64,000 nt of DNA from Streptomyces sp. SN-593 (GCF_016756395.1 NZ_AP018365.1:2363501-2427500); one strand, 5' to 3'. Numbered from the stretch's first letter, positions 15,775-25,344 are shown. Notes: generated by a model from the sequence alone, not told the origin. Translations and numbers: made by a program.

Positions 15775-16725
15775 ATGAAAGCGGCAGTGATCGAAGAAGT
15801 CGGCGCCGCGCCGCACGCGACCGACCTCGCCGACCCGACCCCGGCCACCGACAAGCAGGTGGTCGTCAAGGTCGAGGCGACAGCTCTGAACTCGATCGAC
15901 CTGCATGTCGCGGAGGGCCACCACCGCGCCGGCCCGCCGAAGGTCCCGTACGTGCCCGGCTTCGAGGTGGTCGGGACCATAGCGACCGGCCCCGACGAGG
16001 GTCTCCGGGTGCACGCCACGGTGCCGGCCGGCCTGGTGCCGGGGGTCAACGGCGGCCTGGCCGAGCTGCTGCTGACCGACCGAGGGGCCTGCATCCCGGT
16101 CCCGGACGGGCTGGACAGCGTGGTCGCCGCGGCGATCGGCGCCGTCGGCGCCGGCGCGGACCTGTCCCTGCGCAAGGCGGGCCTCCAGGAGGGCGAGAGC
16201 GTCCTGGTGCTGGGAGCGACCGGCCCGCTGGGCACGGCCGCGGTCCAGCTCGCCAAGCTGGCCGGCGCCAAGCGCGTCATCGCGGCCGGCCGCAACCCCG
16301 AGCGGCTGGCCCAGGTCGCCGACGCGGACGGCGTGGCGGTCCTCGGCGACGAGCCGCTGTCCGAGCAGTTGGCGGCGCTCGGCGGTCCGGTCGACCTGGT
16401 CGTCGACCCGCTGTGGGGCGCGTGGGCGGTGCCGGCGCTGGCCTGCCTGCTGCCCGGCGGGCGCTACCTGAACGTCGGCGCGGCGGCGGGCGACGAGAGC
16501 GCGTTCCGGGTGGAGATGCTCCGCGGCGCGCAGCTTTCGCTCATCGGCTTCAGCGGGACCACGGCGAAGCCGGCCGACGCGTACGCCGCGTACAACCGCG
16601 TCGCGGCCCTCGCCGCGGCCGGCTCGTTCGTGCTGCCGACGGCCACCTACGCGCTGGAGGACGCCACCAAGGCGTGGGAGGCGCAGGCGTCCTCGCCCGG
16701 CAAGAAGATCGTCGTCACACCCTGA
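15775..16725 (+). CDS. MDR-family NADPH:quinone oxidoreductase / zinc-independent alcohol dehydrogenase
   Basis: A 316-residue medium-chain reductase with a GroES-like N-terminal fold and a Rossmann domain (VLVLGATGPLGTAAVQLAKL near residue 143). The cysteine ligands of zinc-dependent alcohol dehydrogenases are absent, which places it with quinone oxidoreductases or enoyl reductases. It lies directly across the TetR operator from the tetR gene, and AAGGAGCAGCAGCG is upstream of the ATG. A role in modifying or detoxifying the TetR ligand is plausible. Confidence 0.88.
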   Translation: MKAAVIEEVGAAPHATDLADPTPATDKQVVVKVEATALNSIDLHVAEGHHRAGPPKVPYVPGFEVVGTIATGPDEGLRVHATVPAGLVPGVNGGLAELLLTDRGACIPVPDGLDSVVAAAIGAVGAGADLSLRKAGLQEGESVLVLGATGPLGTAAVQLAKLAGAKRVIAAGRNPERLAQVADADGVAVLGDEPLSEQLAALGGPVDLVVDPLWGAWAVPALACLLPGGRYLNVGAAAGDESAFRVEMLRGAQLSLIGFSGTTAKPADAYAAYNRVAALAAAGSFVLPTATYALEDATKAWEAQASSPGKKIVVTP

Positions 16726-16746
16726 TCCGCCCCTGACCGAGGGTCC

Positions 16747-16778
16747 CCGGCGGTCCGCGCCTGCACACGGACCGCCGG
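16747..16778. terminator. Terminator hairpin after the oxidoreductase
   Basis: An 11-bp perfect inverted repeat, CCGGCGGTCCG with its complement, encloses a 10-nt loop, 22 nt past the stop codon. Confidence 0.7.
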
Positions 16779-17037
16779 ATGTTCCACCCGCCGGGGCCGG
16801 GTCGCGGTGTCCGCCCGCCGCGACCCGGCCCCGGCGTGTCGTCCCTCCGGCCGGAACACGGGAAGTCCGGCCGGGACAACGGCCGTCCGGCCGGGCACGG
16901 GGAGTCCGGCCGGACCCGGCGGTCCCCATCCCCCTGCCGAGGACGGCGACGGGGCCGGGGCCGGGTCGAGCGGTTCACGGGGCCACGGGTTCGTCGGCCG
17001 GTGCCGCATTCACGCCCAAGGCCTGAGCGGCGGACGG
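16779..17037. other. Low-complexity spacer
   Basis: Repeated GTCCGGCCGG-type words fill about 16840-16925; I see no gene here. The convergent Ku gene ends at 17038. Confidence 0.5.
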
Positions 17038-17994
17038 TCAGCCGGCGCGCTTGCGCGTCGTCTTCTTCGCCGCGGTCTTCTTCGCTGCGGTCTTCTTCGC
17101 CGTCGTCGCCTTCTTCTCCGTCGCCTTCTTCGCGGTCTTCTTCGCCGACGCCTTCTTCTTCGTGGCGCGTCGCTCGTGCATGTGGTGCACCTGCGCGTCC
17201 TCGTCCTGGCCCCGGTCGGCGCGTGCCCGGTCGGTGGCGGCCTTCAGCGCGGACATCAGATCGGTGACGCCCGCCTCTTCGCGCTCGCCCTCGGCGGGCG
17301 TCGGCGGGGCCTGGTGTCCGACCTTCGCTTCGACCAGGGCCTGGACGGCTTCCGCGTACTGGTCGTGCATCTGCTGCATGTCGAGGTCGCCCATGGCGGA
17401 GATGTACTCCAGTGCGGCGCCGACCTCGTCGTCGGCGAGGTCCACGTCGGCGGTCGGTTCCGCGCCGGCCGCGCTGCGGATCTCATCGGGCCAGTGCAGC
17501 CTGTGCGCGACCAGGACGTCGCCGGCCGGGTAGATCAGGGCGAGGGCCTCGCCGGACCCGCGCGCCGCGTACTTCCCGACGGCCGCCTTGCCCGCCTTGG
17601 ACAGGGCCTCGCGCATGAGCACGTACGGCTTGTTCGCGGCCTCGCTCTGCGGGGTCAGGAAGTACGGCCGGTCGAAGTACTCCGGCGGGACCGCGGCCAG
17701 CTCCAGGAAGCCGCTGACCTCGATCGTCTTCGCCGTGGGCAGCGGCATTTCGTCGAGCTCGTCGTCGCTGACGGGTACGAGCCTGCCGTCGGGGGCCTCC
17801 CACGCCCTGCCGATCTCGTCCTGGGCGAGGACCGCGCCGTCGGCCTCGCAGGTCCTGCGGTACTTCACCCGCCCCATGTCCTCGGTGTGGACCTGCCGGA
17901 AGCTGATCTTGTGGCTCCGGGTCGCACCGATCATCTGCACCGGTATCGCGACCAGCCCGAACGCCAAGGTGAACGACCCGATCGTGGGCGGCAT
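17038..17994 (-). CDS. ku: Ku protein of bacterial non-homologous end joining
   Basis: A 318-residue Ku homologue that binds DNA double-strand ends and recruits LigD. The core runs from the N terminus (FTLAFGLVAIPVQM, FRQVHTEDMGRVKYRR) through YFDRPYFLTP and WPDEIR. The last 50 or so residues are a lysine/alanine-rich tail (repeats of KKTAAKK), common in actinobacterial Ku and thought to stabilise DNA binding. No ligase gene is in the window. Streptomyces commonly carry more than one Ku gene, which suits linear chromosomes. Confidence 0.93.
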   Translation of the reverse strand: MPPTIGSFTLAFGLVAIPVQMIGATRSHKISFRQVHTEDMGRVKYRRTCEADGAVLAQDEIGRAWEAPDGRLVPVSDDELDEMPLPTAKTIEVSGFLELAAVPPEYFDRPYFLTPQSEAANKPYVLMREALSKAGKAAVGKYAARGSGEALALIYPAGDVLVAHRLHWPDEIRSAAGAEPTADVDLADDEVGAALEYISAMGDLDMQQMHDQYAEAVQALVEAKVGHQAPPTPAEGEREEAGVTDLMSALKAATDRARADRGQDEDAQVHHMHERRATKKKASAKKTAKKATEKKATTAKKTAAKKTAAKKTTRKRAG

Positions 17995-18669
17995 GGCATC
18001 CTCCGCAGGTCAGCCCCCCTGCCCGCAGGCTACCGCCCCTCGCGCCCGGCCGCAGGCGCGAAGCCAGGGGACGTACTCGATGCCGGGGCGCCGTTTTCGC
18101 CGCCCCGGAAGCAGGCCGGCCGTGGCGGAGGGCGAGCGCGTCACCTGCCTGGCCGGGCGTGACGACGAGGGCCAGGGACCAGCAGCGGCTGTCCGCGGCG
18201 AGGTGCCACCACTGAGGCCGGCCCGCCGACGGCGGCGACGCGGACCCGCCTCCCGTAATTGCCCTGCCTCATGTTTGCAGTATGCCAAGATGCCCTCGGG
18301 TGCGTCGCTCCGCCCCCGGACTCGACGGGCAGCGGGGGGCAGCGGCCGGACTCCCCCCGTGGCCGCCCGGTGCTCGTGTAAGTTGGCCATCGGTGTGCCG
18401 GGAAGTCTGGTCGGCGAATACGAGAGAACTCTCTTCGCTGATCGGAGTCGCCCGTGGAATCCGTCGTCGCCTCCTCACCCCGCACTCCCTTCCCCGGCGC
18501 GGTCGTACCGCGCCGCCGGGCCGCGCCGCTCCCCCGGTGCCGCCGAGGCGTCCACCCGCCGCCGTGTGCCCCGCCCTTCCGATCGGCAGGCGGCTCGGCG
18601 CGCCCGTTCCCCCGCCCGATGCGGGCGCACCAGTCCCCGCGAACGCGGCCCGTATCCAGGGGACCTCAC
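17995..18669. other. Intergenic region with long 5' leader of the CBS gene
   Basis: These 675 bases lie between the divergent Ku and CBS genes. I see no credible gene; the frames that cross it are Arg/Pro-rich. It must contain both promoters. The stretch 18380-18440 can fold into two hairpins and is annotated separately. Confidence 0.5.
18397..18438 (+). promoter_or_regulatory. Possible structured RNA leader before the CBS/transporter genes
   Basis: Two adjacent hairpins can form: GCCG (18397-18400) with CGGC (18412-18415) around an 11-nt loop GGAAGTCTGGT, and GCGAA-TAC-GAGAG with CTCTC-TTCGC (18414-18438). They share two bases, so they would be mutually exclusive at the base. The genes downstream encode a CBS protein and an ion transporter, which makes an ion- or nucleotide-sensing leader plausible. 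This is inference from structure alone. Confidence 0.35.
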
Positions 18670-19128
18670 ATGCGCGCGCGTGAACTCGCCCAGCCCTACC
18701 CGACCGTGACCCTCGGCAGCCCCGCGCTGAACGCGGCCCGGCTGGTGGCGGACCGCCACCTGCCCGGCGTACTCGTCGTGGACGCGGACGGCGCACCGTA
18801 CGCGATCCTGCCGGCCTCCAGGTTCGTCCGCCTGCTGGTGCCCAGCTACGTGATCGAGGACCCCGCGCTCGCCGCGGTCGTCGACGAACGGCACGCCGAC
18901 CGGCTCTGCGCCTCCCTGGCGGACCGCGCGGTCGCCGACATCCTGCCCCGGGAGCGCACCGCGGCGCCGGCGGTCGCCGACGACGACACCCTGCTGGAGG
19001 TCGCGGCGCTGATGGCCCGCGAACGCAGCCCGCTGGTCGCCGTCATGGCGGAGGAACCCGACGGACCCCGGCTGATCGGCGTGATCACCGCCTCCCACCT
19101 CCTCGACCGCCTGCTGTCCGTCGCGTGA
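18670..19128 (+). CDS. Tandem CBS-domain protein
   Basis: A 152-residue protein made of two CBS motifs (about residues 1-60 and 78-150; GVLVVDADGAPYAILP and PLVAVMAEEPDGPRLIGVIT). CBS pairs bind adenine nucleotides and gate enzymes or transporters. Its stop overlaps the transporter start as GTGA, so the two are made together and this protein probably regulates transport. ATG 18670 follows a leader of several hundred bases. Confidence 0.85.
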   Translation: MRARELAQPYPTVTLGSPALNAARLVADRHLPGVLVVDADGAPYAILPASRFVRLLVPSYVIEDPALAAVVDERHADRLCASLADRAVADILPRERTAAPAVADDDTLLEVAALMARERSPLVAVMAEEPDGPRLIGVITASHLLDRLLSVA

Positions 19129-20420
19129 ACTGGCACGCCTGGGCCGCCGTCGCCGTCTTCGCCGGCACCTACGCCCTGATCATCAGCGAACGCGTCCACC
19201 GCGTCGCCGCCGCGATGGGCGGTGCCGCGCTGATGCTGCTGGTCGGGGCGACCGACGGCAAAGCCGCGTTCTACTCCGAACGCTCCGGCATCGACTGGAA
19301 CGTCATCTTCCTGCTGATGGGCATGATGATGATCGTCGGCGTGCTCAAACGCACCGGCCTGTTCGAGTACCTCGCGATCTGGTCGGTACGAAGGGCCCGC
19401 GCACAGCCCTTCCGCGTCATGGTGATGCTCGTCGTCATCACCGCCACCGCCTCCGCGCTGCTCGACAACGTCACCACGGTGCTGCTCGTCGCCCCCGTGA
19501 CCCTGCTGATCTGCGAACGCCTCGCACTGCCGGTCGCACCGTTCCTGATCGCCGAGGTGTTCGCCTCCAACATCGGCGGGATAGCGACCCTCGTCGGCGA
19601 CCCGCCGAACATCATCATCGGCAGCCGCGCCGGCCTGACCTTCAACGACTTCCTGGTCCACCTCGCCCCGCTCGCCGTGATCCTGGTCCTGGTCCTGATC
19701 GGCCTGGCCCGGATCATGTTCCGCACCGCGTTCACCCACGACGCGGAGCGCGCCGCGGAAGTCCTCGCGCTGGACGGCCGGGAGGCGATCCGCGACCCGC
19801 GGATGCTCGCGCAGGGCCTGACGGTCCTCGGCCTGGTGATCGCGGGATTCGTGCTCCACCCGGTGATCGGCTTCGAGCCGAGCATCGTGGCACTGCTCGG
19901 CGCGGGCCTGCTGGTGGCCGTCTCCAGTGCCGAGACCGGCGAGGTACTGGCCGAGGTCGAATGGCCGACCCTGGCGTTCTTCGCCGGCCTTTTCGTCATG
20001 ATCGGCGGGCTCATCGAGACCGGTGTCGTCACCCACGTCTCCGACGCCCTCGCCGACGCCGTCGGCGACAGGGAACTCGGCGGCTCCCTGCTCATGCTCG
20101 GCGCCTCCGGTGTGCTGTCCGGCGTCATCGACAACATCCCCTACGTCGCGACCATGGCACCCGTCACCGCCGACCTCGTCCACCACCTCGGCGGCGCCGG
20201 GGACCACGTCATGTGGTGGGCGCTGGCCGCCGGCGCCGACCTCGGCGGCAACGCCACCGCCATCGGCGCCTCCGCCAACGTCGTCGTCCTCGGCATCGCC
20301 GAACGCGCCCGCCACCCCATCGGCTTCTGGCAGTTCACCCGCTACGGCCTCGTCGTCACCGCCGCCACCATCGGCGTCTCCGCCCTCTACCTGTGGCTGC
20401 GCTACTTCGCCCTCGCCTGA
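19125..20420 (+). CDS. ArsB/NhaD-superfamily ion transporter
   Basis: A 431-residue integral membrane protein of the ion transporter superfamily (ArsB, NhaD, DASS, P-protein). About 11 hydrophobic segments are visible. Two copies of the family's inner motif occur: ALLDNVTTVLLVAPVT and SGVIDNIPYVATMAPVT. Further signatures are GDPPNIIIGS and GGNATAIGASANVV. It probably exchanges protons with sodium or exports an oxyanion; the sequence does not decide which. The coupled CBS gene suggests nucleotide-controlled activity. Confidence 0.88.
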   Translation: MNWHAWAAVAVFAGTYALIISERVHRVAAAMGGAALMLLVGATDGKAAFYSERSGIDWNVIFLLMGMMMIVGVLKRTGLFEYLAIWSVRRARAQPFRVMVMLVVITATASALLDNVTTVLLVAPVTLLICERLALPVAPFLIAEVFASNIGGIATLVGDPPNIIIGSRAGLTFNDFLVHLAPLAVILVLVLIGLARIMFRTAFTHDAERAAEVLALDGREAIRDPRMLAQGLTVLGLVIAGFVLHPVIGFEPSIVALLGAGLLVAVSSAETGEVLAEVEWPTLAFFAGLFVMIGGLIETGVVTHVSDALADAVGDRELGGSLLMLGASGVLSGVIDNIPYVATMAPVTADLVHHLGGAGDHVMWWALAAGADLGGNATAIGASANVVVLGIAERARHPIGFWQFTRYGLVVTAATIGVSALYLWLRYFALA

Positions 20421-20493
20421 AGCACTCTCGTCAGGGACTGCGGGCCCCCTGGACTTCGAGCCGGCGCAACGGAGGCGACGGAGCTCTGCGCCG

Positions 20494-21396
20494 TCACCGA
20501 CCGCCCGCAGGAGGCAGGCCCCGTGCTCCGGTTCCGGCTGATATACGCGCTTCGGGAGCGGTACGTGCCACGCGCTGGGCCGTGCGCACGAAGGAGGCTA
20601 CCGCGGTGGAGCGCGACCGTTCCGGCCAGGCGATGGAGAGCGTGGCCGGGGCCAGTCCGGCGATGGGGCGATAGACGATGCCGGGCCGGGGGAAGCGTTC
20701 GGCCACCCAGACGGGCAGGAACCAGACGGCACCGCCCACTTCGATCAGGTTGAAGATCTGCGAGTGATCGAGCAGGTTGCGCGGCACGGACGGCGCGGGG
20801 TAGCCGTGTTCGGCGGGCTGCCCGTGCGGCAGGCTCCGTCCCGTCAGGTCCGGCAGGCGCAGGCTCGGGCGGGAAGCGAGCGGGTCGGACGCGGCCAGGG
20901 CCACGACACGCGGCCCGGTGACCAGAACCTCGCTGTCCAGCCTGCTGTCGTCGACTGTGTCCACGATGAGCGCCACGTCCGCCCTCCCGTCGCGCAGTGC
21001 CGTCGCCTGTTCGCCGTACGCGCCCAGCAGCAGTTCGACCGGTGTGTCCTTGTAGGCGGCGAGAATCCCCGGCAGCAGACCCGCGTCCTGGTCCGCCTTC
21101 AGCGCCAGCCGCAGCGTCGGTTCGCCAGCCCCGGCATGCCGGGCACGGCTCTCCGCCAGGGCCACGGCCTCCAGAGCCACCCGCGCGTGGTCGAGCAGGA
21201 CCCGGCCTGCCCGGGTGAGGGCGACCCGGCGCGTGGTCCGCACGAACAACTGCACCCCGAGCTGCCGCTCCAGAGCGCCGATGGCACGCGACAGCGGCGG
21301 CTGCGCCATCCCCAGCCTCTCGGCGGCCCTGCCGAAGTGCTCCTCCTCGGCCACTGCCACGAAATAACGCAACTGGCGCGTCTCCAGCTCATTCAT
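20494..21396 (-). CDS. LysR-family regulator
   Basis: A 300-residue LysR regulator with the N-terminal winged helix (LRYFVAVAEEEHFGRAAERL, then PPLSRAIGALE) and a periplasmic-binding-like effector domain. It is divergent from the SDR at 21547 with a 150-bp gap, the standard layout for a LysR protein that regulates its neighbour. Confidence 0.9.
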   Translation of the reverse strand: MNELETRQLRYFVAVAEEEHFGRAAERLGMAQPPLSRAIGALERQLGVQLFVRTTRRVALTRAGRVLLDHARVALEAVALAESRARHAGAGEPTLRLALKADQDAGLLPGILAAYKDTPVELLLGAYGEQATALRDGRADVALIVDTVDDSRLDSEVLVTGPRVVALAASDPLASRPSLRLPDLTGRSLPHGQPAEHGYPAPSVPRNLLDHSQIFNLIEVGGAVWFLPVWVAERFPRPGIVYRPIAGLAPATLSIAWPERSRSTAVASFVRTAQRVARTAPEARISAGTGARGLPPAGGR

Positions 21397-21546
21397 ACCC
21401 GCAGGATATCAGTTCGAAGAGACAAGGTATTTCCCATCCGGCGCGGGCCGTCATTTACTGATCCCGGGATGCGTACCGAAAGGGACTGGGTTCACCCATT
21501 AATCTCCCTCGCATCCCTCTGCCTGTCACCATCTCGGGAGCGACCA

Positions 21547-22260
21547 GTGGAAAATCCCCTTACCGGGCACGTCGTCATCGTCACCGGAGCCTCGTCCGGA
21601 ATCGGCGAAGCGACAGCAAGGTGTCTGCACGAGGCCGGCGCTCGCCCGGTCCTCGCGGCGCGGCGGGCCGACCGGATCGAGACCTTGGGCGACGAACTCG
21701 GCGGGGCCTTGGCCGTGCCCACCGACGTGACGGTGCCCGAGCAGGTGCACGCACTCGTGCAGGCCACCGTCGACACGTACGGCCGGGTGGACGGCCTGGT
21801 CAACAACGCGGGAGCGGGCGCCTTCCACCGGCTGGACGCCATCACCCCGGCCGCGTTCCTGGACCTGCTGAATCTGAACGTCGTGAGCACCGTGACCGCC
21901 ATCCAGGCGGTGCTGCCCCACATGCGGGCGGCCGGCCACGGCCGCATCGTGAACATCAGCTCCGGCGCGACTCAGATGCCGATGGCGGGCAACGCCATCT
22001 ATCCGGCGGCCAAAACCGCGGTGAACTGGCTCAGCCAGGTCGGTCGACTCGAACTCGCGGACGAGAACATCCAGCTTTCGGTGGTGCTGCCGTCGGTCAC
22101 CCGGACCGAGTTCTACGAGGACGGCGAACTGCCTTCGGGCATGGTGGCGCATTCACCCGAATACGTGGGTCGCGTGATCCTTCGAGCACTGCGCACCGGC
22201 GAGGAACGTATCGACATCCCGCACGGTCCCGAGCAGCCGGACTTCCCCGCACACCGCTGA
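21547..22260 (+). CDS. Classical short-chain dehydrogenase
   Basis: A 237-residue classical SDR: TGASSGIGEA for cofactor binding, NNAGAG, and the active-site Ser (NISSG) with YPAAK as the YxxxK motif. The GTG start at 21547 follows GGGAG by 7 nt; longer forms run into the LysR promoter region. It is probably controlled by the divergent LysR regulator. The substrate is unknown. Confidence 0.9.
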   Translation: MENPLTGHVVIVTGASSGIGEATARCLHEAGARPVLAARRADRIETLGDELGGALAVPTDVTVPEQVHALVQATVDTYGRVDGLVNNAGAGAFHRLDAITPAAFLDLLNLNVVSTVTAIQAVLPHMRAAGHGRIVNISSGATQMPMAGNAIYPAAKTAVNWLSQVGRLELADENIQLSVVLPSVTRTEFYEDGELPSGMVAHSPEYVGRVILRALRTGEERIDIPHGPEQPDFPAHR

Positions 22261-22435
22261 CACCCCTGCCGACCACCCACCACCTCCGCCACGAAGATGA
22301 TCGCGGCCAGAGCTTCACGGTCACCGGCCCTGCGCCGGCCACCGCCCTGAGGGCGCTTCATCGTCGCTGTGCGCCTGCCAGGGTTCCGTCCGTTACCGGG
22401 GTCGTGACCCGCCGTGGGAGCCCCCGGCGACGGGC

Positions 22436-22441
22436 TAGACT
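22436..22441 (+). promoter_or_regulatory. -10 element of the rnpB promoter
   Basis: TAGACT lies 10 nt before the first base of the inferred RNase P RNA. A matching -35 element is not clear. Confidence 0.45.
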
Positions 22442-22450
22442 GGGGGTACG

Positions 22451-22860
22451 GCAGACGAGCCGGGCGGACGGTCGCGTCGGATCAGCAGTGATCCGCCGAG
22501 GAACGTCCGGGCTCCACAGGGCAAGGTGATGGCTAACGGCCACCCGGGGTGACCCGCGGGACAGTGCCACAGAAAACAGACCGCCGGGGATTTCGGTCGC
22601 CGGTAAGGGTGAAACGGTGGTGTAAGAGACCACCAGTGCCCAGGGCGACCTGGGCAGCTAGGTAAACCCCACCTGGAGCAAGGTCAAGAGGGCGCCATAG
22701 CGATATGGCCCCGCGCGGACGTTCGAGGGCTGCCCGCCCGAGTTCGCGGGTAGACCGCATGAGGCTGTCGGCAACGGCAGCCCTAGATGGATGGCCGTCT
22801 CCCCGGCCGCCGCGAGGCGACCGGGCGACAGAACCCGGCGTACAGCCCGACTCGTCTGCC
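22451..22860 (+). ncRNA. rnpB: RNase P RNA (type A, actinobacterial)
   Basis: Conserved RNase P RNA blocks appear in order: GAGGAACGTCCGGGCTCCAC, CAGGGCAAGGTGATGGCTAA, GGACAGTGCCACAGAAAACA, GGTAAGGGTGAAACGGTGG, GTAAGAGACCACCAG, GCTAGGTAAACCCCACC and, near the end, AGATGGATGGCCGTC and ACAGAACCCGGCGTACAG. The ends are set by helix P1: GCAGACGAG at 22451 pairs with CTCGTCTGC ending at 22859. The RNA processes the 5' ends of tRNAs. A strong terminator follows within 20 nt. Confidence 0.96.
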
Positions 22861-22879
22861 GCCTCCTGCGGCTTTTCCT

Positions 22880-22922
22880 GGAAAGGGCCTCTGACCAGAG
22901 TCGGAGGCCCTTTCCGGTTTTT
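22880..22922 (+). terminator. Rho-independent terminator of rnpB
   Basis: GGAAAGGGCCTC pairs with GAGGCCCTTTCC (22880-22891 with 22904-22915) around a 12-nt loop and is followed by GGTTTTTC. It has both a stem and a U-run, which is unusual for this GC-rich genome and marks a highly transcribed gene. Confidence 0.93.
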
Positions 22923-23318
22923 CAGGGGCTTGCCGCGTCAGGCCGCGAAAAGTCCCTCGGAAGTCCCTCGGACAACGGCGGGTGGTGCCGCCGACCGCGG
23001 TGATCCGGCACCGGCACGGGCGGTCCGCCGCCGGCCGCGACCCGCTCGGCTGGGTCCCCGCGCGCGGAGCGGCGGCCGGCGGATCGCGCCGCGTGCCCTG
23101 GACGCGGTCACCTCCCCCGGAGGAACTCCCGGTCGGCGGAAATTCCGCGCGCGAGGGCGTTTACGATTCCGCCCGGGGGTAAGGGCGCTGCGCTGCGGCG
23201 CGTGCCGACCGGCGGTAAATTTGACGAGGGAGAGTTTCCGCACCCGCGTCAATGCGCGCCCGCCACGCGGAGATTCCGGAACGACCACACCGCCCGTCAC
23301 ACAATGATTGGGAGAGCC
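22923..23318. other. Intergenic region before the hydrolase
   Basis: I see no gene in these 396 bases. TTGACG with a purine-rich stretch (about 23220) may belong to the hydrolase promoter. Confidence 0.5.
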
Positions 23319-24143
23319 ATGGGTTTCGTGACGACGAGCGACGGCACGGAGATCTTCTACAAGGACTGGGGTTCGGGTCAGCCCGTGGTGTTCAGCCACG
23401 GGTGGCCGCTGTCGTCCGACGACTGGGACCCGCAGATGATGTACTTCCTCGGCCAGGGCTTCCGGGTGGTCGCGCACGACCGGCGCGGGCACGGGCGGTC
23501 CTCCCAGGGCCCCGACGGCCACGACATGGACCACTACGCCGACGACCTGGCCGCGGTGGTCGAGCACCTGGACCTGCGCGACGCGATCCACGTCGGCCAC
23601 TCCACCGGCGGCGGCGAGGTCGTACGCTACCTGGCGCGGCACGGGCAGGACCGGGCGGCCAAGGCCGTGCTGATCAGCGCGGTGCCGCCGCTGATGGTCC
23701 GCACCGACGGCAACCCGGGCGGCCTGCCCAAGAGCGTCTTCGACGACTTCCAGGTCCAGACCGCCACCCGCCGCTCGTCGTTCTTCCGGGAGGTGGCGGC
23801 CGGCCCGTTCTACGGCTTCAACCGGGACGGGGTGGAGCCCGACGAGGCCGTCATCCAGAACTGGTGGCGCCAGGGCATGACCGGCGCGGCGAAGGCGCAC
23901 CACGACGGCATCGTCGCCTTCAGCCAGACCGACTTCACCGGGGACCTGAAGCAGATCACGATCCCGGTGCTGGTCATGCACGGCGACGACGACCAGATCG
24001 TGCCCTACGCCGACGCCGGCCCGCTGTCGGCCGAACTGCTCCCGAACGGCACGCTCAAGACCTACGCGGGCTTCCCGCACGGGATGATCACCACCCAGGC
24101 CGACGTGATCAACGCCGACCTGCTCGCCTTCGCCAGGAGTTGA
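23319..24143 (+). CDS. Alpha/beta hydrolase, non-heme haloperoxidase type
   Basis: A 274-residue hydrolase of the cofactor-free haloperoxidase/perhydrolase group. The nucleophile elbow is GHSTGGG, the acid is in MHGDDDQIV and the histidine in GFPHGMITTQ. HDRRGHGRSSQ and the oxyanion SHGWPLSSDDWD are typical. Such proteins hydrolyse esters or form peracids. The ATG at 23319 has GGGAGAG 6 nt upstream. A very stable hairpin follows at 24298. Confidence 0.93.
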   Translation: MGFVTTSDGTEIFYKDWGSGQPVVFSHGWPLSSDDWDPQMMYFLGQGFRVVAHDRRGHGRSSQGPDGHDMDHYADDLAAVVEHLDLRDAIHVGHSTGGGEVVRYLARHGQDRAAKAVLISAVPPLMVRTDGNPGGLPKSVFDDFQVQTATRRSSFFREVAAGPFYGFNRDGVEPDEAVIQNWWRQGMTGAAKAHHDGIVAFSQTDFTGDLKQITIPVLVMHGDDDQIVPYADAGPLSAELLPNGTLKTYAGFPHGMITTQADVINADLLAFARS

Positions 24144-24297
24144 CGGCCGCCGGCCGCCGACCCGACGGCCGGTGTCCGACGGCACCGGCGGCCGGGCCGC
24201 CCGACGGCCCCCACCGACGGCTCCGTCCGACGCGACGGACGGAGCCGACCGAGCCGCCGGGTCCCGTTCGGCCTCTTCGGGACCCGGCGTCGACACG

Positions 24298-24329
24298 GCC
24301 CCGCCCCGGGCACGGGGCGGGGCCGTCGT
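24298..24329. terminator. GC hairpin between the hydrolase and yaaA genes
   Basis: CGGCCCCGCCCC pairs with GGGGCGGGGCCG around a short loop. It lies 155 nt after the hydrolase stop and about 75 nt before the next start. Confidence 0.65.
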
Positions 24330-24405
24330 CCGCGGCCGTAGGCTGCTCAGGACGGCCGCGGCGCAAGGCGGCCGGGAGGACCCGTAGATCCGCGAGGGAG
24401 AAGCC

Positions 24406-25182
24406 GTGCTCGTCCTGCTGCCGCCGTCCGAGGGGAAGGCCACCGCCGTACGGGGGCGGCCGCTCGCGCTGGACGGGCTGTCGCTGCCCGCGCTGACCGG
24501 CGCGCGCGAGGCCGTCCTCGACGAACTGGTCGGCCTGTGCGCGGGCGACGAGGACAAGGCGGCCGAAGTGCTCGGCCTCACCCCCGGGTTGCGCGGGGAG
24601 ATCGCCAAGAACGCGGCGCTGCGGACCGCGCCCGCGCTGCCGGCGGCCGACCTTTACACCGGGGTGCTCTACGACGCGCTCGGCCTGGCCACCCTCGACT
24701 CCGCCGCGCTGCGCCGGGCCCGCCGCTCGGTGCTGGTCTTCTCCGGGCTGTGGGGCGTGCTGCGGCCGGCCGACCGGGTGCCGTCCTACCGCTGCTCGAT
24801 GGGGGTACGGCTGCCGGGCACCGGCGGCCTCGCCGGGTACTGGCGCCCGCACCTCGACGCCGTGCTGCCCGAGGTCGCCGACGGCGGGCTCGTGCTCGAC
24901 CTGCGCTCAGCCGCGTACGCGGCCGCCTGGAAGCCATGGGGGGACGTCGCGCGGCGTACGGCGACGGTACGGGTGCTCCAGGTGAGCGTTGTCGCGGGCG
25001 TCGAGAAGCGGTCCGTGGTCAGCCACTTCAACAAGGCGACCAAGGGGGAGTTGCTGCGCGCGCTGCTGACGGCCGGGGCGGCGCCGAAGGACGTCGCCGG
25101 CCTCGCCGCCGCCCTCCGCGACCTCGGGTTCGAGGTCGAACGGCACGACGGCTCCCCCCGACTGGACGTCCTCCTCCGCTGA
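24406..25182 (+). CDS. yaaA: YaaA-family peroxide stress protein
   Basis: A 258-residue member of the DUF328/YaaA family, which limits intracellular iron and protects DNA from hydroxyl radical damage in E. coli. The N-terminal LLPPSEGKA and the C-terminal VVSHFNKATKGELLR are family signatures. A GTG start at 24406 follows GAGGGAG. It is monocistronic by position. Confidence 0.9.
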   Translation: MLVLLPPSEGKATAVRGRPLALDGLSLPALTGAREAVLDELVGLCAGDEDKAAEVLGLTPGLRGEIAKNAALRTAPALPAADLYTGVLYDALGLATLDSAALRRARRSVLVFSGLWGVLRPADRVPSYRCSMGVRLPGTGGLAGYWRPHLDAVLPEVADGGLVLDLRSAAYAAAWKPWGDVARRTATVRVLQVSVVAGVEKRSVVSHFNKATKGELLRALLTAGAAPKDVAGLAAALRDLGFEVERHDGSPRLDVLLR

Positions 25183-25344
25183 CGCCCCGTCGGAGGCGCG
25201 GAACCGTGCCATCGGCCCCCACCGCCGAGTGGTCCCCGAACCGAACCGACGGGACGCCTCGCCCCGGAGGGTCCACCACCCCACCCCGTTGCAGGGAACG
25301 CAACGGCCGTTGCGCGAGGTGGTGGCCGCGGCCAGGATGACCGC

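Noticed and set aside
14116..16929. A 937-codon open frame on the minus strand
   Set aside because: It runs antisense or out of frame through the TetR and oxidoreductase genes and is Arg/Gly/Pro-rich. Long shadow frames are normal at this GC content.
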